Positions 1 through 4,940 of a stretch of 34,315 nucleotides of DNA are shown piece after piece (position 1 is the stretch's first letter; the number at the start of each line of letters is the position of its first letter). The translations under genes and the position numbers were made by a program. The stretch covers positions 1 to 34,315 of the IMG/VR virus record IMGVR_UViG_3300021364_000084. One strand, 5' to 3'. The notes under the pieces are model-generated. The model was not told the DNA's origin. It saw nothing but the letters and a program-made list of their open reading frames with translations, and searched no databases. Source of the stretch: a virus.

Positions 1-142
1 GTTCGTGTGCGGGATGCCAGATAGTTTGTTTCATGGTGGCTGTGCCTTTCTGTTGGGGGGTGGGCCTTCTCGTGGGTGGGCCTAATATGACAGCGGGGTT
101 GCAGCTGCCGACTTAATGGCGGGTTCTGTGATGGCTTGGGGG
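1..142. repeat. Terminal direct repeat, left copy
   Basis: Positions 17-142 are identical to 34190-34315 (126 bp). Extending to 1-142 versus 34174-34315 adds only four mismatches, at positions 3, 5, 7 and 16. The repeat holds the first codons of the leftward RecT-like gene (start codon complement at 32-34) and the end of the leftward gene 82-390. The simplest reading is overlap of the two ends of a circular assembly graph, giving a genome of about 34,173 bp. A true direct terminal repeat is possible but less likely, since it would begin and end inside genes. The four mismatches would change three residues near the RecT-like N-terminus (N7H, N10H, V11E), which looks like a strain variant at the contig edge. 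Confidence 0.9.
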
Positions 143-390
143 TGCGACCCACACCACTCATAGGCTGAGCGGTAGGAGAAGAACTGTTGATTTAGTAAGC
201 GCTCGACTTGAAGCGGCTTGAGTTTCCTGACCTCACGCTTGCATTCATATTCAGCGCGGCGCTGGTGGTGTGTTCCGTAGGTGTCGATTACCCACACCAT
301 CAGAATGATGAAGAGGCAGAAGGGGATAACAGCAAGCTTTACAGCTCGCTCAAGTGTTGCGTTCTCGGGGTGGACGTGGCGTCTAGTCAT
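82..390 (-). CDS. Small single-pass membrane protein, unknown function
   Basis: A 102-aa leftward gene. One strong hydrophobic segment at about residues 17-36 (VKLAVIPFCLFIILMVWVI) follows a basic N-terminus (MTRRHVH), which predicts an N-in inner membrane protein with a soluble C-terminal domain of about 65 residues holding two cysteines. The start is supported by AAGGAC a few bases upstream. It is the second gene of the leftward early unit and, once the circle is closed, lies just upstream of the RecT-like gene. I do not recognise a family. Its early position would fit a host-takeover or exclusion role, which is inference only. The 3' end lies in the terminal repeat. Confidence 0.7.
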   Translation of the reverse strand: MTRRHVHPENATLERAVKLAVIPFCLFIILMVWVIDTYGTHHQRRAEYECKREVRKLKPLQVERLLNQQFFSYRSAYEWCGSHPQAITEPAIKSAAATPLSY

Positions 391-402
391 GAGGGTGTGT
401 CC

Positions 403-525
403 TTAGTAGGCGATGAAAAGCGACGTGAGGATGATGAGTGTGAGGCAGTCAATGGGAAGGAGTCTTGAGAGCCCAATCAGGGCTGTGGCCAAGGCGATAG
501 TTGCGAGGATGAGTTGGGGGGTCAT
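403..525 (-). CDS. 40-aa hydrophobic membrane peptide
   Basis: A short leftward reading frame from an ATG (complement of 523-525) to a TAA (complement of 403-405). The product starts MTPQLILATIALATALIGL and ends LTLIILTSLFIAY. It is almost entirely apolar, with one Arg and one Asp in the middle, so it would form two short membrane segments or one hairpin. An AAAGGCACA element sits just upstream of the start; the same element precedes the RecT-like start, which supports real translation. It is the first gene after the leftward candidate promoter and ends 12 bp before the next gene. Function is unknown; small early membrane peptides in phages are often exclusion or host-inhibition factors (inference). 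Confidence 0.5.
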   Translation of the reverse strand: MTPQLILATIALATALIGLSRLLPIDCLTLIILTSLFIAY

Positions 526-676
526 GTTGTGCCTTTGTTGAAGTGGGTGGCAGGAGTGGGGTGGGTTGCGCTTCTGCGCTCCTCAATTCCACCTTGACTC
601 CAAGCGTAGCTCATGCTACAGATACAGTCAAGTTGATTGTTCAACTATTTTCACCGAGGCGATAAGGAGCCCAATC
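526..676. promoter_or_regulatory. Divergent early control region with overlapping promoters and operators
   Basis: This 151-bp gene-free stretch separates the leftward and rightward early units. Rightward candidate: TTGACT (594-599), 17-bp spacer, TACAGA (617-622) preceded by TGC, as in an extended -10. Leftward candidate: TTGACT (complement of 626-631), 17-bp spacer, TACGCT (complement of 603-608). The two face each other and overlap. Two inverted repeats lie over them: GTAGC-TCAT-GCTAC at 606-619 and AGTTGA-TTGT-TCAACT at 631-646. The arrangement resembles a lambda-type switch; the HTH protein at 677 is the obvious candidate ligand. The -10 elements match consensus only partly. Confidence 0.5.
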
Positions 677-1117
677 ATGCACCCATCCAAAGCGGATCTC
701 ATCTCTCAATATAGAGGGAAGACTAAGCTCGCAGAAGCAACGAACTGCTCAAGAGCGCATATACATGACATCATCAGAGGGCGGCGCGTGGCTGCCAAAG
801 AGCTCGCCATCACGCTCGCGATAAAGGCGAATGAAGTCTTTAACGTCAACTTCTTCGAGCCTAACGATTTCAACCCTGAGCTGAGCACAGCGCTGAGAAA
901 CCTCCAGCCTGATGTTAAATTCTTAATCACCTACCTTGACTCTAAGGTTGCTCAGTCAATGACCGCTGAGGAGCTGACGCTCGCCAGCCCTGATGACCTC
1001 GAGCTGCTCACCGCCCTCCATGAATGTGTCTGGGACGGACAGCGCCAATTGATCCATCAGGGCTCAACGCTCATTGAGCTCGATGACCATGATCCTGACC
1101 TTGTGGATGTCGACTAA
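677..1117 (+). CDS. Small helix-turn-helix (XRE/Cro-like) regulator
   Basis: A 146-aa protein whose first 45 residues form a helix-turn-helix of Cro/CI type (GKTKLAEATNCSRAHIHDII, then a basic turn RGRR). The C-terminal half is acidic and ends DDHDPDLVDVD. The start at 677 is chosen over an upstream in-frame start at 566 because AAGGAG lies 7 bases before it and the upstream stretch overlaps the promoter region. It is first in a three-gene unit with the initiator and helicase loader, and its stop overlaps the next ATG by one base. It probably binds the inverted repeats just upstream and regulates itself and the leftward unit (inference). No CI-type autoprotease motif is visible. Confidence 0.75.
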   Translation: MHPSKADLISQYRGKTKLAEATNCSRAHIHDIIRGRRVAAKELAITLAIKANEVFNVNFFEPNDFNPELSTALRNLQPDVKFLITYLDSKVAQSMTAEELTLASPDDLELLTALHECVWDGQRQLIHQGSTLIELDDHDPDLVDVD

Positions 1118-1869
1118 TGAAGGAGATCGACGTGAGGCGAGCGATTCACAAGCTTGACCTCAAGCCCAACACCAAGCTGACCCTCTTGGGGATCCTCTGC
1201 TATGTGAAGTGGGATAGCTTCACCGGGCAGGTGAGCGCTAAGGACATCAGCAAAGAGATGAACATCAATGAGCGCTCAGTGAAGCGAGCACTGAAAGAGC
1301 TCATTGACTTAGGGCTATTGACCAGATCAGCCCAACGACGTAACGAGACCCAACATCATCGAGCCATGACCAAAGTCAATGTTGAGCTCATCACTGGGAC
1401 CATTATCACGCGGTCACCCAGTGTCATAAAGACACCCCCTAGTGACATATTGTCACTACCCCCTAGTGACATAGTGACACCCCCTAGTGACATAGTGACA
1501 CCCCCTAGTGACATAGTGCCACTACCCCCTAGTGACATAGTGACACCCCCTAGTGACATATTGCCACTACCCCCTAGTGACATAGTGCCACTACCCCCTA
1601 GTGACATAGTGACACCCAATACAACTAAGGATAACAACAAAGGATATACAACAGAGGTTTCAACAGAGGAGAGCAATGAAGAAGACAACCTCATCAGCTC
1701 GCTCTGTGAGCTTGGGTTGATCCCTGAGAACATTGAGAAGTCAGTTGAGATCCAGATGGGGATTGGCAAGACACGCATTGAGGCTCTGAGGATCCTGCAC
1801 AACATGCAGAAGAAGTATATTGAGAACCAGAGGCGAAAAAAAGTATTAATCAGAGGAGGATTTAAATGA
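1117..1869 (+). CDS. Replication initiator, O-like, with winged-helix domain and internal origin
   Basis: A 250-aa protein. Residues 1-85 form a winged-helix domain (TLLGILCYVKWDSFTGQVSA, ISKEMNINERSVKRALKELI), the type found in phage O-like and plasmid replication initiators. Residues about 100-168 are a proline-rich linker of 7- and 8-residue repeats (PPSDIVT, PPSDIVPL). The last 80 residues are helical and basic and could contact the helicase loader. It starts within the stop of the HTH gene and overlaps the loader gene by ATGA. The linker repeats are encoded by the iterons described separately, so the gene probably contains the origin it acts on, as lambda O does. Family-level call is by architecture and position. 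Confidence 0.75.
   Translation: MKEIDVRRAIHKLDLKPNTKLTLLGILCYVKWDSFTGQVSAKDISKEMNINERSVKRALKELIDLGLLTRSAQRRNETQHHRAMTKVNVELITGTIITRSPSVIKTPPSDILSLPPSDIVTPPSDIVTPPSDIVPLPPSDIVTPPSDILPLPPSDIVPLPPSDIVTPNTTKDNNKGYTTEVSTEESNEEDNLISSLCELGLIPENIEKSVEIQMGIGKTRIEALRILHNMQKKYIENQRRKKVLIRGGFK
1419..1616 (+). repeat. Iteron array inside the initiator gene (candidate replication origin)
   Basis: Eight copies of TAGTGACATA begin at 1440, 1464, 1485, 1506, 1530, 1551, 1575 and 1599, with a degenerate ninth at 1419. Spacings are 24, 21, 21, 24, 21, 24 and 24 bp, close to two helical turns. Each is preceded by CCCCC. Copies at 1464, 1485, 1530 and 1599 continue as a second TAGTGACA in tandem. Copies at 1440, 1506, 1551 and 1575 continue into an inverted TG(T/C)CACTA; the one at 1440 is a perfect palindrome with arms TAGTGACA/TGTCACTA. 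A purine-rich, AT-rich stretch (about 1617-1670) follows. Iterons plus an adjacent AT-rich tract inside an initiator gene is the lambda ori layout. Confidence 0.75.
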
Positions 1870-2795
1870 GCGACTTCACGAGACTTGGCAGCGCCCAAGA
1901 ATGGGATCACATCACTCACAGGCTCATGGAGCTTAAGGCACAGTTTCAGATGAGACAACTCCACAGTCCAAGAGAGGTGAAACAACTAGGTGATTACTCT
2001 CACCTCAATTCAACCAATCTCGAGGATCTGGACTGGATTGACGAAGCAGCTCCAAGGCTCACCATCAAAGAGATTCCTCTCTGCGGTAGATGTGATGATG
2101 GCTGGTTGAGAGTGCAGGATACTCGCAACTGCGTGAAGCTCTGCCACTATTGCGAGCTCCCCAGAAGGCGCGCCAAGCGTCTCAATAAGCTGGAGCTCCC
2201 TGCTGACTCAGTTGGCATGCACCTTGGCCGCTACATCTGGGACAGCCCAGACCAAGAACGGCGCGTCACCTCGATGCTCAATCACCTCAATGGTTCACAG
2301 CGGCTCCCTCATTGCCCCAGCTCCTACCTTTGGGGTCCACCGGGGAACGGCAAAACATCCTTACTTTATTGCTTGGCTCGATGGGGGTCCTTCAACGATT
2401 TGAGGGTTACCTACATAAGCCACACCAACCTCATGAACCAAATCAAGGAAGGCTTCGGGGAAGGCAAGCGGCGTGATCCTCTGCGCGGCTGGCTGGATCG
2501 AACTGACTTGCTGTTGCTCGATGAGCTGGGAGGGCTTGGAGGTCACGCGAATAAAACCGCGTGGTATGTCAGCCAGACCACGGAGATTCTCGGCTCGATC
2601 TATGAGCGGTGGTCAGGAGGTAAGTTGGGTGTGGTGATGACAAGCAACCTCCAGCCTCAGCAGCTCGCCCAAGTATTTGGGCGTAACGTCGCGGCGCTTA
2701 GTCGTCTTCGAGCAATGTTCGGGTCTCCCATCCAGATGACTGGACCTGACCGGAGACAGAGCGCTGATGAGCGGCTAAAGGAATGGGGCCTTTGA
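1866..2795 (+). CDS. DnaC-like AAA+ helicase loader with zinc finger
   Basis: A 309-aa protein. A four-cysteine zinc site (C73, C76, C93, C96: CGRC ... CHYC) precedes an AAA+ ATPase domain with Walker A GPPGNGKTS (157-165), Walker B LLLLDE (215-220) and a sensor-1-like TSN (259-261). This matches the DnaC/DnaI/IstB class that loads replicative helicase onto single-stranded origin DNA. The start follows AGAGGAGG and overlaps the initiator stop by ATGA. Placement directly after the iteron-bearing initiator supports a lambda P-like role. The zinc finger may bind DNA or the initiator. No phage helicase is visible, so the host DnaB is the likely partner (inference). Confidence 0.85.
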   Translation: MSDFTRLGSAQEWDHITHRLMELKAQFQMRQLHSPREVKQLGDYSHLNSTNLEDLDWIDEAAPRLTIKEIPLCGRCDDGWLRVQDTRNCVKLCHYCELPRRRAKRLNKLELPADSVGMHLGRYIWDSPDQERRVTSMLNHLNGSQRLPHCPSSYLWGPPGNGKTSLLYCLARWGSFNDLRVTYISHTNLMNQIKEGFGEGKRRDPLRGWLDRTDLLLLDELGGLGGHANKTAWYVSQTTEILGSIYERWSGGKLGVVMTSNLQPQQLAQVFGRNVAALSRLRAMFGSPIQMTGPDRRQSADERLKEWGL

Positions 2796-2903
2796 CAGAG
2801 CCTCAAGCTTATGCTCTATTGGTTTTGCGCCTCCCTGCCCTAGACCCATAGTCTCTTGAATTGCGTTCACTCTATCATTTCAACCGAGTGGGGAGGCCAC
2901 CCT
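2796..2903. other. Convergent intergenic gap
   Basis: These 108 bp lie between the 3' ends of the helicase loader gene and the leftward gene 2904-3176. I see no gene. A bidirectional terminator would be expected, but only a 6-bp pairing (GCCTCC 2829-2834 with GGAGGC 2892-2897) across a long loop is visible, with no adjacent T-run, so no terminator is called. Confidence 0.4.
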
Positions 2904-3176
2904 TTATCTTGGAGCGTGATAAACCTTAGCGCTCGTAATTCGTCCAGTGATTGAAGCGCGATAATGAATAAGCATTGCTCCTGGATTGATTGTGAAGATC
3001 GAGCGCTCAAAGCTTGATGATCTATAGCAGGGCGCAACATCAACTGAGCCTGTGATGTTTATTTTGAGTTGACCAAAACCCTCAACAAATTCAGAGGTCA
3101 TTAACGTGACCTCATGGTGAGGGTCAACAAGCTCGAGCTCAATTGGAACTTCATGAGCAGTGAAAAGGACATTCAT
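2904..3176 (-). CDS. 90-aa leftward protein, unknown function
   Basis: A small protein starting MNVLFTAHEVPIELELVD, with predicted beta strands in the N-terminal half and a positively charged C-terminus (ITGRITSAKVYHAPR). The start at 3176 is favoured over an upstream frame because GGAGAGGAG lies just before it, and because upstream codons would run through the palindromic operator and the next gene. It is the only leftward gene between two rightward units, transcribed away from the RHH/SSB unit. It could be a small regulator or a host-directed protein. No family is recognised. Confidence 0.6.
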   Translation of the reverse strand: MNVLFTAHEVPIELELVDPHHEVTLMTSEFVEGFGQLKINITGSVDVAPCYRSSSFERSIFTINPGAMLIHYRASITGRITSAKVYHAPR

Positions 3177-3310
3177 ATTCTCTCCTCTCCTTGTGTTTAT
3201 TGTTATACATATGTATAACAAAAATTGAAGTGGGTTAATGAGGAGTTGACCTGAATGGGCGGGGGGGCTGGGTGCTGCCTCCTCGCCTTTTCTTTTTTCG
3301 GGAGAAAAGC
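3177..3310. promoter_or_regulatory. Divergent promoter region with 22-bp perfect palindrome
   Basis: A perfect palindrome at 3200-3221 has arms TTGTTATACAT and ATGTATAACAA with no spacer. It is AT-rich in a GC-moderate genome and carries a TATAAC -10-like hexamer on each strand (3214-3219 rightward; complement of 3202-3207 leftward). A TTGTGT at 3191-3196 is 17 bp from the rightward hexamer. A dimeric repressor here could control both the leftward 90-aa gene and the start of the long rightward unit. The ribbon-helix-helix protein encoded next and the HTH protein at 677 are candidate ligands. Confidence 0.55.
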
Positions 3311-3508
3311 ATGAGCGGCAAAAGTCAAACGATAGCCTTGAGGGTGACCCCCAATGAACACAGCTTCGTTGCCAATGAGGCCAAGAAATTCGGCTGCACA
3401 AGCTCAGCGCTTATCAGAGCACTCATCAAGATCCACTTCGACTCACGAAAGAATCAAGGCGATTTAGCACAGCGCGTTGAGCGCTATCTGGAGGCACCAC
3501 ATGACTAG
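3311..3508 (+). CDS. Ribbon-helix-helix (CopG/Arc-like) DNA-binding protein
   Basis: A 65-aa protein with a beta strand (QTIALRVTPNE) followed by two helices (HSFVANEAKKFGCTSSALIR, ALIKIHFDSR), the shape of the ribbon-helix-helix fold, which dimerises and binds palindromic operators. The start at 3311 follows GGGAGA; an upstream in-frame start at 3272 adds a non-conserved Pro/Arg/Phe-rich leader and is not preferred. It overlaps the SSB start by 8 bp. The palindrome at 3200-3221, 90 bp upstream, is a natural target, so autoregulation is likely (inference). Confidence 0.7.
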   Translation: MSGKSQTIALRVTPNEHSFVANEAKKFGCTSSALIRALIKIHFDSRKNQGDLAQRVERYLEAPHD

Positions 3509-3884
3509 TAGTATTAACAAGATCTGTCTCATTGGGAATCTGGGCAAAGATGCCGAGATGCGACAAACGACCGGCGGCGCTTCATATTGCCACTTCTCGA
3601 TGGCGACATCAGAGCGGCGCAAACAAGGAGAGCAGTGGATTGAGGAGACCGAGTGGCACACAATCAAGGTCTGGGGCAAGTCGGCCCCAAGGGCAGCAGA
3701 GCTGAAGAAGGGTGGCTCAGTTTACGTTGAGGGTCGATTGTCCTCCTATGAAGTCAATGGTCAACGGCGGTGGGAGGTCATCGCTTATTGCTGGAAAAAT
3801 CTGACAGCCAAGAGTGATCACCTCCTCCCTCCTGATCCCCCTCAGCGAAGCGCTTGGAGTGCCACACCAGGAGGATGGTCATGA
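3501..3884 (+). CDS. ssb: Single-stranded DNA-binding protein
   Basis: A 127-aa OB-fold SSB. Typical features are the N-terminal NKICLIGNLGKDAEMR strand, the TEWHTIKVWGKSAPRAAEL segment and GGSVYVEGRLSSYEVNG. The start at 3501 is preferred over 3477 because homologues begin a few residues before the first strand. The C-terminus is short and ends SAWSATPGGWS; the acidic DDDIPF-type tip that recruits host repair and replication proteins is absent. It overlaps the RHH gene by 8 bp and the next gene by ATGA. It should act with the RecT-like protein and the replication proteins. Confidence 0.9.
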   Translation: MTSSINKICLIGNLGKDAEMRQTTGGASYCHFSMATSERRKQGEQWIEETEWHTIKVWGKSAPRAAELKKGGSVYVEGRLSSYEVNGQRRWEVIAYCWKNLTAKSDHLLPPDPPQRSAWSATPGGWS

Positions 3885-4099
3885 GTGAACGTTATGAGCG
3901 CAAGGTACTGGAGCGCCTCGAGGAGCTCTTGGTGCTTAATGCCAGAGATCATGGTGACTACCTAAGTGAGCAAAGCCGGGATCTGCTCGATAGAATCAGA
4001 GAAGTCCTCAATGCTGAGGAGGCCATATATAAAAAAGAAAATGTTACCCACAACGCGCGCGCGCGCGCGCAAGGGGGCCAAGATGGCGATCAAGGCTGA
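3881..4099 (+). CDS. 72-aa helical protein, unknown function
   Basis: A small charged helical protein (MSERYERKVLERLEELLVLN) translated after AGGAGG and overlapping the SSB stop by ATGA. The C-terminal 18 residues are encoded across a run of 17 alternating C and G bases (4054-4070), giving the odd NARARAQGGQDGDQG tail. The gene overlaps the terminase small subunit start by 17 bp. No family is recognised; the position suggests a replication or packaging accessory. Confidence 0.6.
   Translation: MSERYERKVLERLEELLVLNARDHGDYLSEQSRDLLDRIREVLNAEEAIYKKENVTHNARARAQGGQDGDQG
4054..4070. repeat. (CG) dinucleotide run
   Basis: Seventeen alternating C/G bases near the 3' end of the 72-aa gene and 13 bp before the small terminase start. 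Alternating CG can adopt Z-DNA and is prone to slippage, so the C-terminal frame of the 72-aa protein could vary between genomes. Confidence 0.8.
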
Positions 4100-4493
4100 A
4101 GCAAAAGAGCAGCTCCTCGAGGCGCTCAAAGAAGGCGCCACCATTGAAGGAGCTTGCGCTTGGGCCGGCATCGCTAAGCAAACTTATTACCGCTGGTGTA
4201 AGACTGACCCTGAGTGGGCTGACCTCAGTGAGCGCGCCATGAACTTTGCTGAGGTCATCTTGCTTCGGCAACTCAAAAGAGCCGCTGAAGATAAGATGGG
4301 AGATTGGAGAGGAACCGCTTGGATTCTTGAACGGCGGTGGGCTGAGCGATGGGGGGCGCGTCAAGAGGTCCAGCTCAACCATAACCAAGCAAACGACGGC
4401 GGCGCGTCTATGGTCATGGCGATGATTTTACAAACTGACGAGAGAGTTAAACAATTAGAGAAGGAGAAGGAAAGTGATGATGAAGACGTATGA
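4083..4493 (+). CDS. Terminase small subunit candidate
   Basis: A 136-aa protein. Residues about 8-40 form a helix-turn-helix (EALKEGATIEGACAWAGIAK, QTYYRWCKTDPEW) of the kind seen in phage terminase small subunits. A middle helix (SERAMNFAEVILLRQLKRAA) and WILERRW follow; the C-terminal KQLEKEKESDDEDV is acidic and could contact the large subunit. The start at 4083 follows AAGGGGG. It lies two short genes upstream of the large terminase, the usual order. It would recognise the packaging site and start packaging. Confidence 0.75.
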   Translation: MAIKAEAKEQLLEALKEGATIEGACAWAGIAKQTYYRWCKTDPEWADLSERAMNFAEVILLRQLKRAAEDKMGDWRGTAWILERRWAERWGARQEVQLNHNQANDGGASMVMAMILQTDERVKQLEKEKESDDEDV

Positions 4494-4680
4494 CACCACC
4501 AAGATCAACGCGGCTCCTGTTCTCGCTCGATGGGCGTTTCAAGATAGGAACCTAGTGAAGCTCTTGAAGCTGAGAGCTGATAAAGGCGGCGCTGGCGCTG
4601 AGCTCGCTGAGGAGCTGCACAATGTTTATAGAAAACGCCTCGAGGAGCTTGAGGCGATGATCACCAAGAGGTCAAAGTGA
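4474..4680 (+). CDS. Small helical protein between terminase subunits
   Basis: About 66-68 aa, depending on start (GTG 4474, ATG 4477 or ATG 4480; AAGGAGAAGG lies just upstream). The protein is a predicted helical hairpin (NLVKLLKLRADKGGAGAELA, then YRKRLEELEAMITKRSK). It overlaps the small terminase gene by up to 20 bp and the following gene by 1-4 bp, so translation is probably coupled. No family is recognised; a packaging accessory role is inferred from location only. Confidence 0.55.
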   Translation: MMMKTYDTTKINAAPVLARWAFQDRNLVKLLKLRADKGGAGAELAEELHNVYRKRLEELEAMITKRSK

Positions 4681-4940
4681 TGGTTCAAATTTGCCTAATG
4701 CGTGAGTGGTCGATGCTTCATCACTTATTTAGTGCTACCTATGAGATTGAGGGTGATTGGGTCAAGGTCGCTGAGGAGAGTCAAGATCATGGTTGGCAGC
4801 GCTCCACAGTGGACATCATCAACGCTGAGGTTGGCGCGACTGTTCACAAGCACACCACTGATAAGGACGGGCGCAAAAACACCACAATCTGGCGCGTGAC
4901 TGAGGAAGGCCTTAAGCTATGGGAGAACCAAGAGAGCTAA
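4677..4940 (+). CDS. 87-aa protein with winged-helix-like pattern
   Basis: It starts at GTG 4677 or ATG 4680, overlapping the upstream stop. The sequence has helices and a beta-hairpin pattern ending TTIWRVTEEGLKLW, reminiscent of a small winged-helix DNA-binding domain. It overlaps the large terminase start by 22 bp. It may be another packaging-site binding factor. No firm family assignment. Confidence 0.55.
   Translation: MMVQICLMREWSMLHHLFSATYEIEGDWVKVAEESQDHGWQRSTVDIINAEVGATVHKHTTDKDGRKNTTIWRVTEEGLKLWENQES

Noticed and set aside
1-142. Physical direct terminal repeat of T7 type
   Set aside because: Possible but less likely, because the repeat begins and ends inside genes and its outermost bases differ; assembly overlap of a circle is simpler.
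208-468. Rightward 86-aa frame opposite the small membrane protein genes
   Set aside because: No ribosome site or promoter; the leftward frames have start signals and coherent membrane segments.
1419-1616. CRISPR-like array of regular repeats
   Set aside because: Repeats are spaced 21-24 bp with almost no spacer sequence, are in frame inside a gene, and there are no cas genes; iterons explain them.
1356-1985. Leftward open frame with GVTMSLGG repeats opposite the initiator
   Set aside because: It is the antisense reading of the iteron array, has no ribosome site, and overlaps two well-supported genes.
2829-2897. Terminator hairpin between convergent genes
   Set aside because: Only a 6-bp stem with a loop of over 50 bases and no T-run.
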